Source: Isoetes taiwanensis (Eukaryota; Streptophyta; Lycopodiopsida; Isoetales; Isoetaceae). Taken from it: DNA of 64,000 nucleotides. The notes under the pieces were generated by a model. The model was given only the letters and a program-made list of their open reading frames with translations. It was not told the DNA's origin and searched no databases. Positions within the stretch are counted from its first letter, which is position 1; every line of letters begins with the position of its first letter. The translations under genes were made by a program, and so were the position numbers. Positions 34,088-46,119 of this stretch are shown here, in pieces. The stretch covers positions 2,393,305 through 2,457,304 of the forward strand of contig JAJEKV010000062.1 in assembly GCA_021234155.1 (NCBI GenBank). The letters are read 5' to 3'.

Positions 34088-34858
34088 ATCTCCCCACCTT
34101 GAATTGATGCTGTCCTCAGCATCACGTGTCTCCCCTCCTTGGAAACATGCATGACCCTGCAACACTTTACATGCATCCAATTTTATACACAATTACCCCA
34201 AGTTAATATTTAAATTTAAATTTCATAATCACATCACTTGTTCCATAACATACTATAGTAAGGTGATCTCTCAACCCTTACATTATCATCTAATATTCAC
34301 AAAATTTTATGGTTTGCACCATTATCATTAATAGAGTTTCAAAATTCTATAATTTAAGGTCCATTTGGTCTCCTTGCAACACATTATGACAAAACATGTG
34401 TTGCAAATCTTCACAGTGCGACCCTCCTGCCGCTAGACACTCCTATTGGCCTGCAGGTCCAACACTATGTTAGTATACATTTAACTATTATAACGTTGGT
34501 TATTAGGGGACCACCCATTAATTACAACTTATATGAATGCAAGGCCAATCTCCCGGTGTAGGAAGATGTTTCTTCCATCTTGGCTGTGGAGACAATGCCC
34601 TATCATGCCTAAGATGATCACTCATGCCTACACCTTTAGTCGCCTTTGGCGTGAAGGATGGCGTCCTTCCCGTAGTAGGCATTGACTAGAGGTGCTTTCC
34701 TATCAATGCATGACTAAATGACCTCTTACCTCTCAATTTCGTCTACTTCCATGGCGACGGGAGTAGACTTCTTAATCTACCTCACACTCACCTATCGGTT
34801 CCGTGTCGACTATTTCGGTGACGAGCCGACCCTTGCATTGCTCCATGAATTGGGGGTA

Positions 34859-36404
34859 CTACTTCTCCAAATCTGATTGTAGTATCCACGTAGCGTCTTC
34901 CACAGGCAAGTGCGTCCATTTCACTAGGTATTGGAGAAATTGGGATCTGCTTGTTTTCTTATAGGACCTGTCAAGAAGAACCTCTGGGACAATTTCAAGC
35001 TGGTCTTCCGTCATTTCTAGTAACTCTGTTGTCTCCAATACTTCCTCTGGATTAGGAATGTGCCTCTTCAGGAGACTTACATGGAAGACCCTATGGATTT
35101 TGAGATGTGCTGACAGATCCAACTTGTAGGATTGGTTACCTACCCTCTTGGTTATCTTGAATGGTCCAGCCCATCTTGAAGCAAGTTTCTTGCAATTGCC
35201 GATGCGGAGCTTCGCATGCTTGACTTTGATCTTCAGCCACACATTGTCCCCTACCTGAAACTCTTTTACTGTTTTGTGCTTATCGGCTACACTCTTCTAC
35301 CGGCTTCTTGCTGCTAGAAGATATCCTCTCACTTCTTCCACCAATTGTTGCATGTCGATTAGCATCTGCTGGGATACTTCTACCTTGGACAAGGGATTGT
35401 GCCAAGTGTCTGGGGTCAAGAATTGGTAGCCGTAATTGATCATGAATGACGACATTTGAGACGACTCTTGCTTGGTGCTATTGTATACAAATTCCACCAA
35501 GTGAATATAATCGTCCCACTTTGATTGCTTGTTCCAGACGTAATTCCTCAACATATCTTCAAGTATCCAATTGGTGCGCTCCGCCTGCCCATCCATTTGA
35601 GGATGATATGCCGTACTCATCGAGAGCTTCATCTGAATGGTGGTGAACAAGTCTTGCCATAATGCGCTCATGAACTTTGGATCTCTATCCGAGATTATTT
35701 CTCTCGGCATCTCGTGGAGTCTAAAGATCTCTTTGGTGAACAATACGACGATATCTAACACCATGTCTGTGGTCCTGTGTGGCACAAAATGTGCCATCTT
35801 TGATAATTTGTTCACTACCACCATCAAGGCGTCTTTGCCCCTTATGGTTCTCGGGAGCCCTATAATAAAGCCCATGCTTATTATCTCCCATTTCGCATTC
35901 GGCACAGGCAATGGCTCTGATGCTCCAGGAATCCGGAGTTGTTCTGCCTTCGTCTGCTGACATAGCCCGAGGACTGCAGTGATCTTAAATGCGGAGCCAG
36001 AAGTAGCTACTTCTGATCTTAAAATAGGTCTTCATAAAACCCGCATGCCCGGCTATTGGGCTATTGTGTGTGTCATGGGGAATCAACTTCCTGACTCTCG
36101 ATGACTCTAGTACACACAATTTTTTCTTATGGTACAATAGGTTACCTTCCTTCTTAAAATGCTTGAAGGTTTCCCTCTCTTTGTCCGTTCTTGCCTCCTT
36201 AGAAAGGCTTGCCCATGCTTCCTTGAAGTCTCGGTCTGTTGGCAACATTTCTTCTATGTTCTTACCAATCTCACTGGCGAGTATGGATATGGCATTGCAA
36301 TGGACTCTCGTCGTCAAGGGGTGCCTTGAGAGCACATCCGCAACCACGTTGAGCTTGCCTGTCTTGTACACGATGACAAAGTCGTACTTCTCCAGGAACC
36401 TCAT
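34859..36404 (-). pseudogene. Gypsy integrase and chromodomain (inverted copy)
   Basis: Pieces from N to C: zinc-binding HNSPIAGHAGFMKTY; core [52 protein letters not shown] and LVEFVYNSTKQESSQMSSF; then a C-terminal module RWAGPFKITKRVGNQSYKL. The chromodomain reads FLQYLVKWTHLPVEDATW. Breaks occur at about 35985 and 35297. The chromodomain would direct integration to modified histones, a feature of chromoviruses. Confidence 0.9.
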
Positions 36405-37680
36405 CTATCTCCTTTGTCTCAAGTTGAGATGTGGTTGGGTGAAGACATATTGTAGAATTTGATGGTCCGTATCTAATTGGAACTTCCTTCCCAATAGATA
36501 ATGCCTCCATATTCTCAATGCTTCCTACTGCTAGCAACTCCTGGTCATGGGTTGGGTAACGCATTTCGGCGTCGTTCATCTTCCTTGAATCATATGCTAC
36601 CACCCGCCCCTCCTGCATTAAAACTGCTCTTGTTTACAAGCATCTGTTGCCACCAACTTATCTTTCTCTGGGTCAGGCAATACTAAGACTGTGGCAGTCG
36701 TTAAAGCTTCTTTCAACGTCTCAAACGTTGCATGGGCCTTCCTTTGCCAATGACTCGCCCAGTCTTTTATCTTCTCTGCTTAAGTGAGGTCCATTAACGG
36801 CGCTACTACCTTTGCAAAGTTCTTGACGAACGTTTTATAATACCCTGCTAAGCCGAGGAAGCTCCTTATGTTATGGATGTTCTTTGGTGCTGGCCAATCA
36901 ATTACTGCTTCAATCTTCGCAGGGTCGATGGAAATCCCTTCCGCTGTGGTCACATGATGCCCCAAGTACTCCACCCTTTCTGTTGCGAAGTGGCACTTGG
37001 ATAGCTTCGCATAAAGCTGATGCCTCCTCAACTTTTCAAGTACTTTCCTCAAGTGTTAGGCATGCCCCTCCAAAGATTTGCTGTAGACTAGGATGTCATC
37101 AAAGAAAACTATGACGAATATGTCTAGGAACTCGCAAAAAATATCGTTCATGCGCCTCATGAAAGTTGCTGGAGCGTTGGACAATCCAAATGGCATCACT
37201 GTGAACTTATAATGGCCATATCTCGTCCTGAATGCAGTCTTATGGATGTCTCCTTCCTTGATTCTGATCTGGTAGTAGCCTGACCTCAGAGAAAACCTTC
37301 GCTCCTTGCAGTTGATCCATCAAATCATCTGATCGAGATAGCGCATACTTGTTCTTGATGGTGTGCTTGTTCAATTGACGATACTCAATACACATTCTGA
37401 GACTTCCATCTTTCTTCTTGACAAAAAGTATTGGCGCTCCAAATAGAAAGACGTGAGATCTTATAAACCCTAGGTCTAGCAACTCTTGCAATTGCTTCTT
37501 CAATTCCGTCAACTCCTGAGGTGACATTCTGTAGGGTGCCTTACTTGTTGGTTTCATTCCTGGCTCAAGTGTTATTTCACACTCGACTCCTCTGTAAGGT
37601 GGACGTTGCTTGATCTCATCTAGGAACAAATCATGGAATTCCTTCACTAGCTTGGCCATTGGCTTTTGCAGCTTGCTCAA
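36405..37680 (-). pseudogene. Gypsy reverse transcriptase and RNase H (inverted copy)
   Basis: [18 protein letters not shown], then [30 protein letters not shown] (about 37095), then a TAA where a Gln codon is expected (about 37056), [18 protein letters not shown] and [17 protein letters not shown]. Small frame changes lie near 37260 and 36640. The order and wording match the 13.1 kb element. Confidence 0.9.
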
Positions 37681-38129
37681 TGCTTTGGCTTCTTTATTTT
37701 CCTCTGTCTCTGGCTCGTCATCTTCGACCTAAAGACATAGGCCACTTGCTCGTTCTTTATGCATCTAAGTAACCTCTTACTAGACATGCATTGCATGATT
37801 GGGATAACTTCTTTACCTATTATCTCAATGATTTTGCTTTCTGGCGTCGTCAAGGTGACTTTCCGCTTCCCACAATCAATCACAGCTCTAGCCGGGCCAA
37901 GGTATTCCATGCCTATGATCAAGTCATGCTTGCCGATGTTCATCACTTTGGCTCCAACGTTGATACCTGGCAAGTCTATGTCGAAGTTAATCCTCTTTCC
38001 TGCTCTGTGTCGGATTGCCCCACTTGCCAACACAACGAGCCTAGGCTTGGACTTCAAAGGCTTCAGCTTCGACATCTCTACCATCCTTGGCGAAGCAAAA
38101 TTATGGGTGCTCCCTGTGTCTATCAACAC
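37677..38129 (-). pseudogene. Gypsy aspartic protease (inverted copy)
   Basis: The open frame carries LIDTGSTHNFASPRMV (catalytic Asp-Thr-Gly) and KHDLIIGMEYLGPARAVIDC. It would cleave gag-pol. The frame is open over 150 codons. Confidence 0.88.
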
Positions 38130-38194
38130 TATGAAGGACTTGGCTCTGACTTTCTCAATCGTCGAGATGACTTGCTACTGAGCATTCTTGGAGT

Positions 38195-38545
38195 CAATAG
38201 CAGCAAAGATGTGGCACTCACCCTAGATGTAGTCACGAGCATCTTCTCCGTCGATCTCCAGGGGTGTCTCCCATCCTCCTAGCTCTGCTAGCGCCGCAAT
38301 CATCACAAAGGGACAGTTGTGTGTCCGATGTCCTGGCTAGAAGCACCTTAAGCACAACTGCTTTTCAATACATTCTTGCCTCTTCTCCTTCAAAATGGAC
38401 TGTAAGAATTGCTTCACTGTTTTGGAGTAGTTTGAACCACCCGCATGCTCTTTATCCCTGAAGCTGACCTGCTTCTTGTCTTGCTGGCCTATGGTATATG
38501 GAATAGCGATGTTGTATGACTATGGCTAAGCTTCAAGAATGGCTA
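38195..38545 (-). pseudogene. Gypsy gag zinc knuckle and truncated gag
   Basis: Near 38350-38310 the minus strand reads CLRCF, stop, PGHRTHNC. This is a CCHC zinc knuckle (C-x2-C-x4-H-x4-C) interrupted by one stop. Sequence identity to the family ends around 38545. Confidence 0.75.
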
Positions 38546-41168
38546 TGGCTATGGCGAGAGAATAGGATTAGAAGCTTATTGCTGTCTTCGTTGTGCACAT
38601 AAGACTAAAAAAATCACTGCTATAGAAAACCGAGCATAAAAAATTGCATAGAATAGCCGAACAACCGAGCAGAATCGCTGTAAAACGTCGTTGTAGGTTT
38701 GGCCGAGCAGTGCCCTGGCAAAAGAAAATGCTTAGCGGTGCTACGACGGCGCCGCCTGAAGAATCAAGAACCAAGGTTAATTGGAAAGAACTTATACCAT
38801 AATAACCAGAAATTTAGCCCTACTAGTGTTTACAGTCTGCATCCCTACCATGTTTACATGCTTACCATGTCTGCATCCCTGAGTAGCTTCATGCCCTCTT
38901 AAACGTTTCCCAGTTACTATTCATTGCTTGCTTGCTTATTTTACAAATTCCTTTGCAAAGGAAAGGGAGCTTATTTTGGAGCGAGATTAGAGCGCGACAT
39001 AAGAGCATGGGCATCACACTGGGGTTCAACTCCTCGGGCTCTATCTTGTACTCAAAATGTCACAGACTATTTGGTTAGATTATCAACTCTATTTGGTTAT
39101 GCTTAGCTATTGTATAATTTCGTGGTTGACAACCATTGAATTGTATTTTTATAGCGTTGGAACTGATGGGTCAAAACATGGTTGTCTGACCCCTCTTCAT
39201 TTCACCTGGAGGGCCCACATGCCTCCACAGGGAATATCCTACGGGATATAATCTAATGATCCAAAAAATTCTAGAAGCACCTCAAACGATAAAACAGTCC
39301 ACTTCAAATTCTAGAAGTCGTGGAAGAGAAAAGAGTCTATTCTTTAATTTTCCAGACTGTTTATGCAGAAATTTGTAGATCCAATGGCTTATGTTCAGTT
39401 TGGTCTACATGATACTTCACTTGGACTGGTGTTGTAGGGGGTTAGGCAAGCCTTAAAAAAAAACATATTAAAGAGCTCATGTAGTTATAATAACGACAAA
39501 TACACATAATAGAAAACGTTCACAAATGAAGTCATCACAATTCAGAATAGGAAACTATCATAAATAGGTATAGTTTGAACATCACAATAGGGGACTAACA
39601 GAAACATAAATTCTAATCAATCTTGAATCGTCGCATATGGATTCAATCTAGAATTCCTATAAGAAACACCAGAATGAGATGAAGGAATGTAATCTGGTGA
39701 AATATGACAAGTCTCATCCTCGTCTCCTTCATTGTAATCATTGGTATCTTCAACATCACCTTCTCGAATAAGAAAAACATCTAAGGGATGAAGTCTTGGT
39801 TACCTGCATCCAACCATGCCAAAGTTAGGAATAGACTCGATAACTATATAAGGGATGACAAGTAAGCTACAAGACTCCAAGATTTTCGACCTTCACTTAG
39901 TTGATGTTATTAAAGAAGCAACTAGAGAGACCAATTTTTAACAAAGTGAATGGTCTAAGTAGTTTAGCATATTCCACCAAGGAATCTAGATGCCAAAAAC
40001 ATATATTCTTGCACTTGATCACATAAGGCTATACACAAACATGTCTATAATCATTAGAACATACAACATAAATTTCGAATCCGAGGCATTATCTCATCTT
40101 GCTAAAGCTTGAATTAGCAAGCAATCTAGAGAATGCAAGCCATGGCATCATTCTTCTAGATAGCTAAGAAAAAATCACGGAGCCAAAAGGCAAATTCGCC
40201 TAGATCCTGTTTTGCAAGAAGCCCTTTGCCAGATAGCTTGCAAAAGGCATATGATTGAACCTATTATTAGAGACAAGAATGCAGTTGCCAGATGTAAAGG
40301 ACCTGTTAAAGATGCACTCCCTATAGGAAAAAGCTCCAGTCCTGATTGTTGCATAAATCCAACTGAAAATCCAGATTTTCTTCTTTTTGCAGTTTTGCAC
40401 GAGTTACAAAGACTGAAGCAATGTGGGACAAACTCTAAATAGCTAACAAGTATATGTTTTGTACAATTTAAGCTAGCCGGAAGCCGTCTACGAAAACCTA
40501 GATTTTAGTCGAAAGAAATATAAAGAACCACAAATATTGACCGGCAATTTTTTCCATGTCCGGAATTCTCAATTTTAACAGGTGGGGCACTATGGTTCTC
40601 TATAACTTGTGCCACATTGGTTTGAAGTTTTTTTGGAGTTGCGCCAGTTACAAAGCTTGAAGTTGTGAAAAGCATTAGAATGACAAAAACAACATGAGAC
40701 TTTTTTGCATGACATTGAAAGTTGCAAGAAGTGGACACCTGGATATTGCAAGTAGTGAGACTACCTCGAAGTTTCTATGGTTCTGGCATATTGGGTGTTC
40801 CCAATTCCTATTCTTTCGAATCTCTAAAATGCCAATATGCAAAACCTACAGAATTTCCAGCAGTCTTAGCTCTGAAAAGCTTGAAAAGAAAAAGAGCTTA
40901 AGAAGAAAAGATCCCTTTACAATGTGGTTATGAAATCACTAGAATCAGATCTACAGTTGTCATCTAAGCTGTCAATTAGCGGGGCAAGATTTACAATTTG
41001 CCTTCTTCCTGTCAAAAATTTCTCACTTGCAAAATCACGTTTTGATGCAATGGGGACATACTTGCATTTCCTGCTAGTGAAGGGCAGGTTTCTTAAACAT
41101 GGTGTACAAGAAGAAGCCTGACTTGCCCTTTGATAAAGTCTGAGGTCAAATATCTGATTCTTAAAGCA
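38546..41168. other. Intergenic and 3' flank of receptor kinase
   Basis: No convincing gene. Two open stretches are worth noting. One runs from about 40164 to 40442 on plus (93 codons, Cys-rich, unknown). The other is at 40505-40738 on minus, with a hydrophobic run HVVFVILMLFTTSSFV like a signal peptide, then a hydrophilic tail. Neither has splice or homology support. An A-run after GGGTTAGGCAAGCC (39440-39462) suggests a repeat end. The receptor kinase 3' UTR probably occupies the part just below 41168. Confidence 0.35.
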
Positions 41169-43916
41169 TCATGGCGTATATTGTCCTGGCTGAAGGTCCT
41201 TCAAAAGGCCAACTACTTGCTGCATTGTTGGCCTCTTGTTAGGATTTTCTGCAGTGCAGAGGTAAGCAATTCTTAGGGTCTCAAGCATCTCAGCAACAGC
41301 AGCCTTCTTAACTAGCTTAGAATCCAAGGCATTAACCCCGCGTTTGTCCCGCACCAGCGAGCGAACCCAGCTAACCAGATTTGGCCCATGGTTACCACCA
41401 TCTGGAAAGCAATCTCCTCCTGTAGGGGTCCTGCCAGTGACAATCTCAAGTAATACCACCCCAAAACTATACACATCTCCCTTTGCTGTTGGCTCACAAA
41501 CTTGCTCATATTCTGGAGCAGAATAGGGGTCACTTCCTTTAATCAGGTCCTCTGGAAGCATAATTCCAGCAAGTCCACAGTCTGCCAAGTGTGGCTCATA
41601 CTCTGCATCCAAAAGAATGTTTGATGACTTCACATCATTGTGAATGATTGGAGGAATGCAGCCATGATGCAAAAAGGCCAATGCGCGCGCTATACCTAAA
41701 GCAATTCTATGCCTAGTAGACCATCCAAGGGCCTCTCCTGATCCATCCAGATCAACTTCTTCCCAAGTATCTTGGCTCCAATCTTCTAAATCATGAGTTC
41801 CTTCTGGCAAGTCGCGCAACCTGCGGTTGAGATCACCCGAGTCCATGAATTCATATATCAGAATCCTCTCTAGACCTACCAAGCAGTAACCCAAAAAAGG
41901 CACAAGGTTAGGGTGTTTCAAATTTCCTAAGGCTTCCAGTTCAGCTGTTGCTTCAGCCTCTGTAGAAGCTTTCCCTGCTTTTAGTATTTTAATTGCAACA
42001 TGAATTTCTCCCATCAAAACTGCTCGAAAAACTGGACCATATCCTCCATCTGATACTTGTGTTTCTCTGTTGAAATTTGAGGTGGCCTGCAACAAGTCTG
42101 CAAATGTGAGGTTGAGGAGAGGCTTCTCAAACATGACAACCTGAATCGAGGCAGGCTCTCTGATGCCCGCTGCCCATGCACTTGGAGAGATCTCTGAAGA
42201 GAAAGGACCTGAGACAGAAACATATTTTTCCTCCTTTGAAGGGCATGCCATTTTCTTCTTGCCTTTGTTATAGAGAATGGCAATTCCTAGCAGCAGAGAG
42301 ACAATTATCAGGCTCCCCAACATAATGCTCACTATTATAGCAAGTCTGGTATGAGAATGTGAAGACTTATAATTCAAACCTGTCTGCTCCCCAGTCCCAC
42401 ATGAATTAAAGCACAAACCAGCATTTCCAGTGAATGAGGAATTTCTCCAGGATTTATTTTCAGGAACAGTTCCTGTCAAATTGTTATATGCAAGGTCTAA
42501 AAGCTTCAAGTTTTTCATGGTCCATATTCCATTTGGAATAGAACCATTAAGTTTATTGTGAGACAGATCCAAATAGAGCAGAGATGATAGATTTCCTATG
42601 GAACTAGGAATACTGCCAGACAACTGATTATATGACAGATCCAAATGCTTTAATGTTCTCAATTCTCCAATATACAAAGGAATCTGTCCTGTGATACTGC
42701 TACCAGCAAGGTTCAAATAACTTACCTTGTTCATCCCATGAATAGCTGGAAAAGGTCCTGCAGAGATGGCATTCCCTCCAAGGTTCAAATACTGAATAGA
42801 AACTAGAGCGCTCAAGTTGCGTGGTAAGCGCCCTTGCAGCTTATTTGATGACAGGTCCAGATACTGCAGATTAATCCTGTTTCCTGTCATTGTTGGAATG
42901 ACGCCTGTGAACATGTTGTTGTTGAGATCTAACTCTGTCATCTGAGGTCCAATAGTGGGCAGAATGCCTCCTGTAAGATTATTTTGATGTAGCCTCAAGA
43001 CTTCCAATGTTTGAATATTCCAAAATCCAAACGGAACTGTGCCATTGAGGAAATTATAGCTAAGATCCACTAGTTTTAGAGAAATTGGAGTTGAAGGTAA
43101 CGGCAGCGGTCCTGTTAAGCTGTTGTTTGCAAGCAAGAGCGTCTCCAACAGAGGAAGCCCAAAAAATGATGCAGGAACAGGTCCGTCGAAACTGTTCCCT
43201 GATAGAGACAGTGTTTTCAAAGCCCTGGAGCCCCTCAAGTTTGGCAGATGCCCAGCAAGCATGTTGTTGGAAAGATCAAGAAAATTAAGATAATGCAGCC
43301 TAGACAAACCTCCTGCAAGAATCCCTGTCAAATTGTTGAAGGAGAGATCCAAGACGTGAAGATTTGCACAGTTGAAGAGCTCAAAAGGTATCTCCCCGTT
43401 GAACAGGTTTCTGCTGAAATTAAGCAGTGAAAGATTTAGTCCACCAATGTTTGGATGAATACCTCCTCCGAACCGATTTGAAGACAGATCCAAAGCTTCT
43501 AGCTGCGCCAAATTGCTGATATCCTGAGGAATGGACCCAGAAAATTCGTTCTGTGAAAGGTCTAGATGAACCAGATTGCCTAAATGCCATAGATCTCCAG
43601 GCAGAGACCCAGTAAGAGAGTTATTCGCGAGGCTTAAAACTCTGAGAGTGCTGATCATGCCAAGAGACCCTGCCGGAATACTCCCAGTTATGTTCTTTCT
43701 ATCAAGGTTTACCTCCTCTATCTGACCATTTGTGGAGCTGCATTTTACTCCGGGCCATTTGCAAACATCTTCCGACCCAGGCAGACTCCCAAATGCAGCT
43801 TGGAAAAAAATCCCTAAACCGCCATAGTTGTCTGCCCAAACAGAGAAAAACAGAGCACAATGTATGGCTAAGAATATGGCAGCTTGCCGAGAAGCAGCCC
43901 CCATACCTGGCTTCAT
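41169..43916 (-). CDS. LRR receptor-like protein kinase, At2g24230-like
   Basis: An uninterrupted 915-codon single exon. Parts: signal peptide (residues ~12-28), a CKWPGVKC N-cap (52-59), about 18 leucine-rich repeats (~88-490), a C-cap (GLCFNSC), a transmembrane helix (525-549), and a juxtamembrane segment with SVSGPFSSEISPSAW and VVMFEKPLLNLTFADLLQATSNF. The kinase domain covers ~618-908. The juxtamembrane wording and VSWVRSLVRDKRG...LCTAENPNKRPTMQQVVGLLKD closely match Arabidopsis At2g24230. Lys643 of VAIK is present. The catalytic loop reads HND (759-761) instead of HRD, the DFG motif reads DCG (779-781), and the first Gly of the P-loop is Ser (SDGGYG). It is therefore a non-RD, possibly weak or pseudo-kinase. 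It would act at the plasma membrane; the ligand is unknown. The start at 43916 is the first ATG before the signal peptide; M5 is an alternative. Confidence 0.95.
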   Translation of the reverse strand: MKPGMGAASRQAAIFLAIHCALFFSVWADNYGGLGIFFQAAFGSLPGSEDVCKWPGVKCSSTNGQIEEVNLDRKNITGSIPAGSLGMISTLRVLSLANNSLTGSLPGDLWHLGNLVHLDLSQNEFSGSIPQDISNLAQLEALDLSSNRFGGGIHPNIGGLNLSLLNFSRNLFNGEIPFELFNCANLHVLDLSFNNLTGILAGGLSRLHYLNFLDLSNNMLAGHLPNLRGSRALKTLSLSGNSFDGPVPASFFGLPLLETLLLANNSLTGPLPLPSTPISLKLVDLSYNFLNGTVPFGFWNIQTLEVLRLHQNNLTGGILPTIGPQMTELDLNNNMFTGVIPTMTGNRINLQYLDLSSNKLQGRLPRNLSALVSIQYLNLGGNAISAGPFPAIHGMNKVSYLNLAGSSITGQIPLYIGELRTLKHLDLSYNQLSGSIPSSIGNLSSLLYLDLSHNKLNGSIPNGIWTMKNLKLLDLAYNNLTGTVPENKSWRNSSFTGNAGLCFNSCGTGEQTGLNYKSSHSHTRLAIIVSIMLGSLIIVSLLLGIAILYNKGKKKMACPSKEEKYVSVSGPFSSEISPSAWAAGIREPASIQVVMFEKPLLNLTFADLLQATSNFNRETQVSDGGYGPVFRAVLMGEIHVAIKILKAGKASTEAEATAELEALGNLKHPNLVPFLGYCLVGLERILIYEFMDSGDLNRRLRDLPEGTHDLEDWSQDTWEEVDLDGSGEALGWSTRHRIALGIARALAFLHHGCIPPIIHNDVKSSNILLDAEYEPHLADCGLAGIMLPEDLIKGSDPYSAPEYEQVCEPTAKGDVYSFGVVLLEIVTGRTPTGGDCFPDGGNHGPNLVSWVRSLVRDKRGVNALDSKLVKKAAVAEMLETLRIAYLCTAENPNKRPTMQQVVGLLKDLQPGQYTP

Positions 43917-45460
43917 ATGCAGCAGCAGATTATTTCTTTACACTGATATACAAGTTCAAAATCTTCCATACTGCCGAACTCAATGTGGGTTCCTACGAAT
44001 TGAGCACGAGAAAAAATTTGAATCCCTGGTAACCAGTTTAAAAGCATGAATCATGCAACCCACATTCATTACCTATGCAAGATTTTGATGCGAAACACGA
44101 GCATGTGCCGGATCCGGAACCCTTAATCTGCAGGTAATGGCTGATTATGATCGATTTGCACGAAACGGGTACTCTGCTGCCCATGAATGATCAAGCAGAG
44201 ATGAGCTAAATGGGTCAGCCGAAAACAGAGCAAATTGGCACAGAAAAATGAGGCTGATTCAGGAAGTCGGCGCAGAAGGGCAGGAATTTAATGCCCGCAT
44301 TGAATACCAGGTGAGCTATGCGAGAGCGCATTCAAGGCGGGAAGAGGACAGAGCAAGAAAATAAACAGAAAGCAATTAGGCTTTCTTTGGCACTAATAAT
44401 CCAGCCTAATCTGGACTAATGCCAAGAAGCAGGAATTTTTCTGAAGTGGGTCAAGATCCTTCAACATCCTGGGATCGTGGCGAAAAGGTGGGCACTTTTT
44501 CTGCATTATTCTATGCCGGTAGTGCCATGCCATATGCCGTCCATTCTAATCTGTGCGTTTTTGGCCAATCTGTGCCGTAGTACCCTCCTTTTTCTGTTTG
44601 AAACCTGGCAGAGATCAGAAGTCCGGCAGGCCTTTTGAATGGAGCTACTTTTTTTGGACGGATTTAACAGGAGGGATTAAATGCGCCCAGCTCTGCTCCA
44701 ATTCTGTTTGTGCGCGTACTTTCCTTGCCCACTTGAAACTCAAGAACAGCATCTATTTTTTTTTGAACAGGACAGTCATGCCGCCCCCGTTTTGGCTAAT
44801 CCAAGAGTTGGCTTGTTGGGTTTTCTGCCATAGCCTTGATCTCAGAGCTCTACCCACTCAAATCCGATACTCGTATCTGGTAATCAATTCCGGCATCTTG
44901 TGGGAGATTGGGGTTGATTAATGTGGAGGACATCTGGTCCGTGATGCAGATTTTTTTATAATTTATTCATGACTTTCTTAAATAATGTGTATGGGTTTCA
45001 TGCAGCAGCTGTTCCTGCACGAGATTGTGATAAAGAAAGGCAGGCTTCGAGCTATATAAGAACTATATAAGCAGTTGGTCTTTCATCATAAGCATACAAA
45101 ATTACTTTCAAGTAGTAAAGCAATAGATAGAATTAGAATACCTACTACGTTGGAATATAAGTATGAAAACCTAACAAGGGTCAATCAAGATGGTCTGATC
45201 CTATGGTGGGGAAAACCCTCAAATTATCTCGGCTGAATTTGGGTTGGAAAACTATGGAAACTCTTTCAAATATTCGTAAAACTGGGAAGGTTTTCCTATT
45301 TTTAAAGCTTAGAAAGGTTTCTGCTTCAAATAAAAGCAAACCCAGAGATCCACCACTAATTAATTTTAGCAATTCTAAGTCATGTTGGAAGGAAATTTAA
45401 TTTTAGCAATTCAATTCATGCAAATGTTTCCTTTTTTTTTTTGAAGAAAAATTTATGTTC
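43917..45460. other. Upstream region of the receptor kinase gene
   Basis: This holds the presumed 5' UTR and promoter of the minus-strand kinase gene. I see no clear TATA box at the expected distance. Open frames here lack any domain. A 12-base T-run lies near 44757. Confidence 0.35.
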
Positions 45461-45465
45461 ATAGC

Positions 45466-45492
45466 TCTATCTATCTATCTATCTATCTATCT
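45466..45492. repeat. (ATCT)n microsatellite
   Basis: About seven uninterrupted ATCT units. A 12-T run lies just upstream (about 45431). Confidence 0.9.
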
Positions 45493-45504
45493 TTATCCCA
45501 CGTT

Positions 45505-45832
45505 CTTCTTTGATTCTACACCAAGCATGCAAACCGAAAATGTTTTTTTGAACCAGAAAGGTTCTTCATACTCAAATAGATAAAGAAATGCCATTTACCT
45601 CAGTTTTTTGGATTTTCGAAAGCATGGTTTTTGAATTTTTTATTGTTTGAGGATATAAGCATATCACTTTGTTAGCACTTTGTCCCGCATTTTTTTATGA
45701 TTCCGAAAGTGTTTCTTTAAATCAGAAAGGTCTTCCATAGTCAATGGGTAAAAGAAATGCCATTTCCCTTAGTTTTTGGATTTTTGGAAGCATGTTTTTT
45801 GAATTTTTTGTTTTTTTTTTCAGGATTTAAGC
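45505..45832. repeat. Tandem duplication, ~169-bp period
   Basis: 'aaagaaatgccattt' recurs at 45582 and 45751, and each copy also has 'cagaaaggt.ttc.ata' before it and 'ttttggatttt.g.aagcatg' after it. Divergence is roughly 15-20 percent by eye, so the duplication is old. Confidence 0.75.
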
Positions 45833-45981
45833 AGCGGTAGTCGCAACACCTTATGTTAGCTGCTTGCATGTGGTTATCTAGTACATATGGCAGATTTGTG
45901 GTAGCAACATATGCTTGACATTGCTCGTCTCATCCTATTGTGCAAACACCATACATAACAGCAAAAAGAGAACAATGACAG

Positions 45982-46119
45982 AAGAACCACCACGTACCTG
46001 CAGCCAATCAAGCAAACATTAGCAGTAGGCCCGGTAATGATGCAAGGGCCAAGAACCACCATGTACCTGCAGCCAGTCAAGCAAACATTAGCAGTAGACC
46101 CGGTAATGATGCAAGGGCC
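45982..46119. repeat. Two near-identical 69-bp tandem units
   Basis: Units 45982-46050 and 46051-46119 differ at only about three positions. 69 is a multiple of three and a minus-strand frame stays open through both, but no protein family is recognised. The near identity implies recent duplication. Confidence 0.9.

Larger units (their letters stand above)
34088..38545 (-). mobile_element. Inverted, 5'-truncated relative of the 13.1 kb gypsy element
   Basis: The polypurine tract AAGGTGGGGAGAT is at 34100-34088, then, going rightwards, chromodomain/integrase, RNase H, reverse transcriptase, protease and the gag zinc knuckle. The element ends abruptly near 38545 within gag, so the 5' LTR and leader are missing. 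Its frames are far longer than in the 13.1 kb copy (for example 204 codons of integrase), with only a few stops, so it is the better template for the family. Confidence 0.9.

Noticed and set aside
40164-40442. Cys-containing plus-strand frame, considered as a GLG1-type cysteine-rich exon
   Set aside because: Spacing does not match that repeat, and there is no start codon or matching splice sites.
40505-40738. Minus-strand frame with signal-peptide-like run
   Set aside because: No second exon, no conserved motif, and it overlaps the likely 3' flank of the receptor kinase. Kept only as a note.
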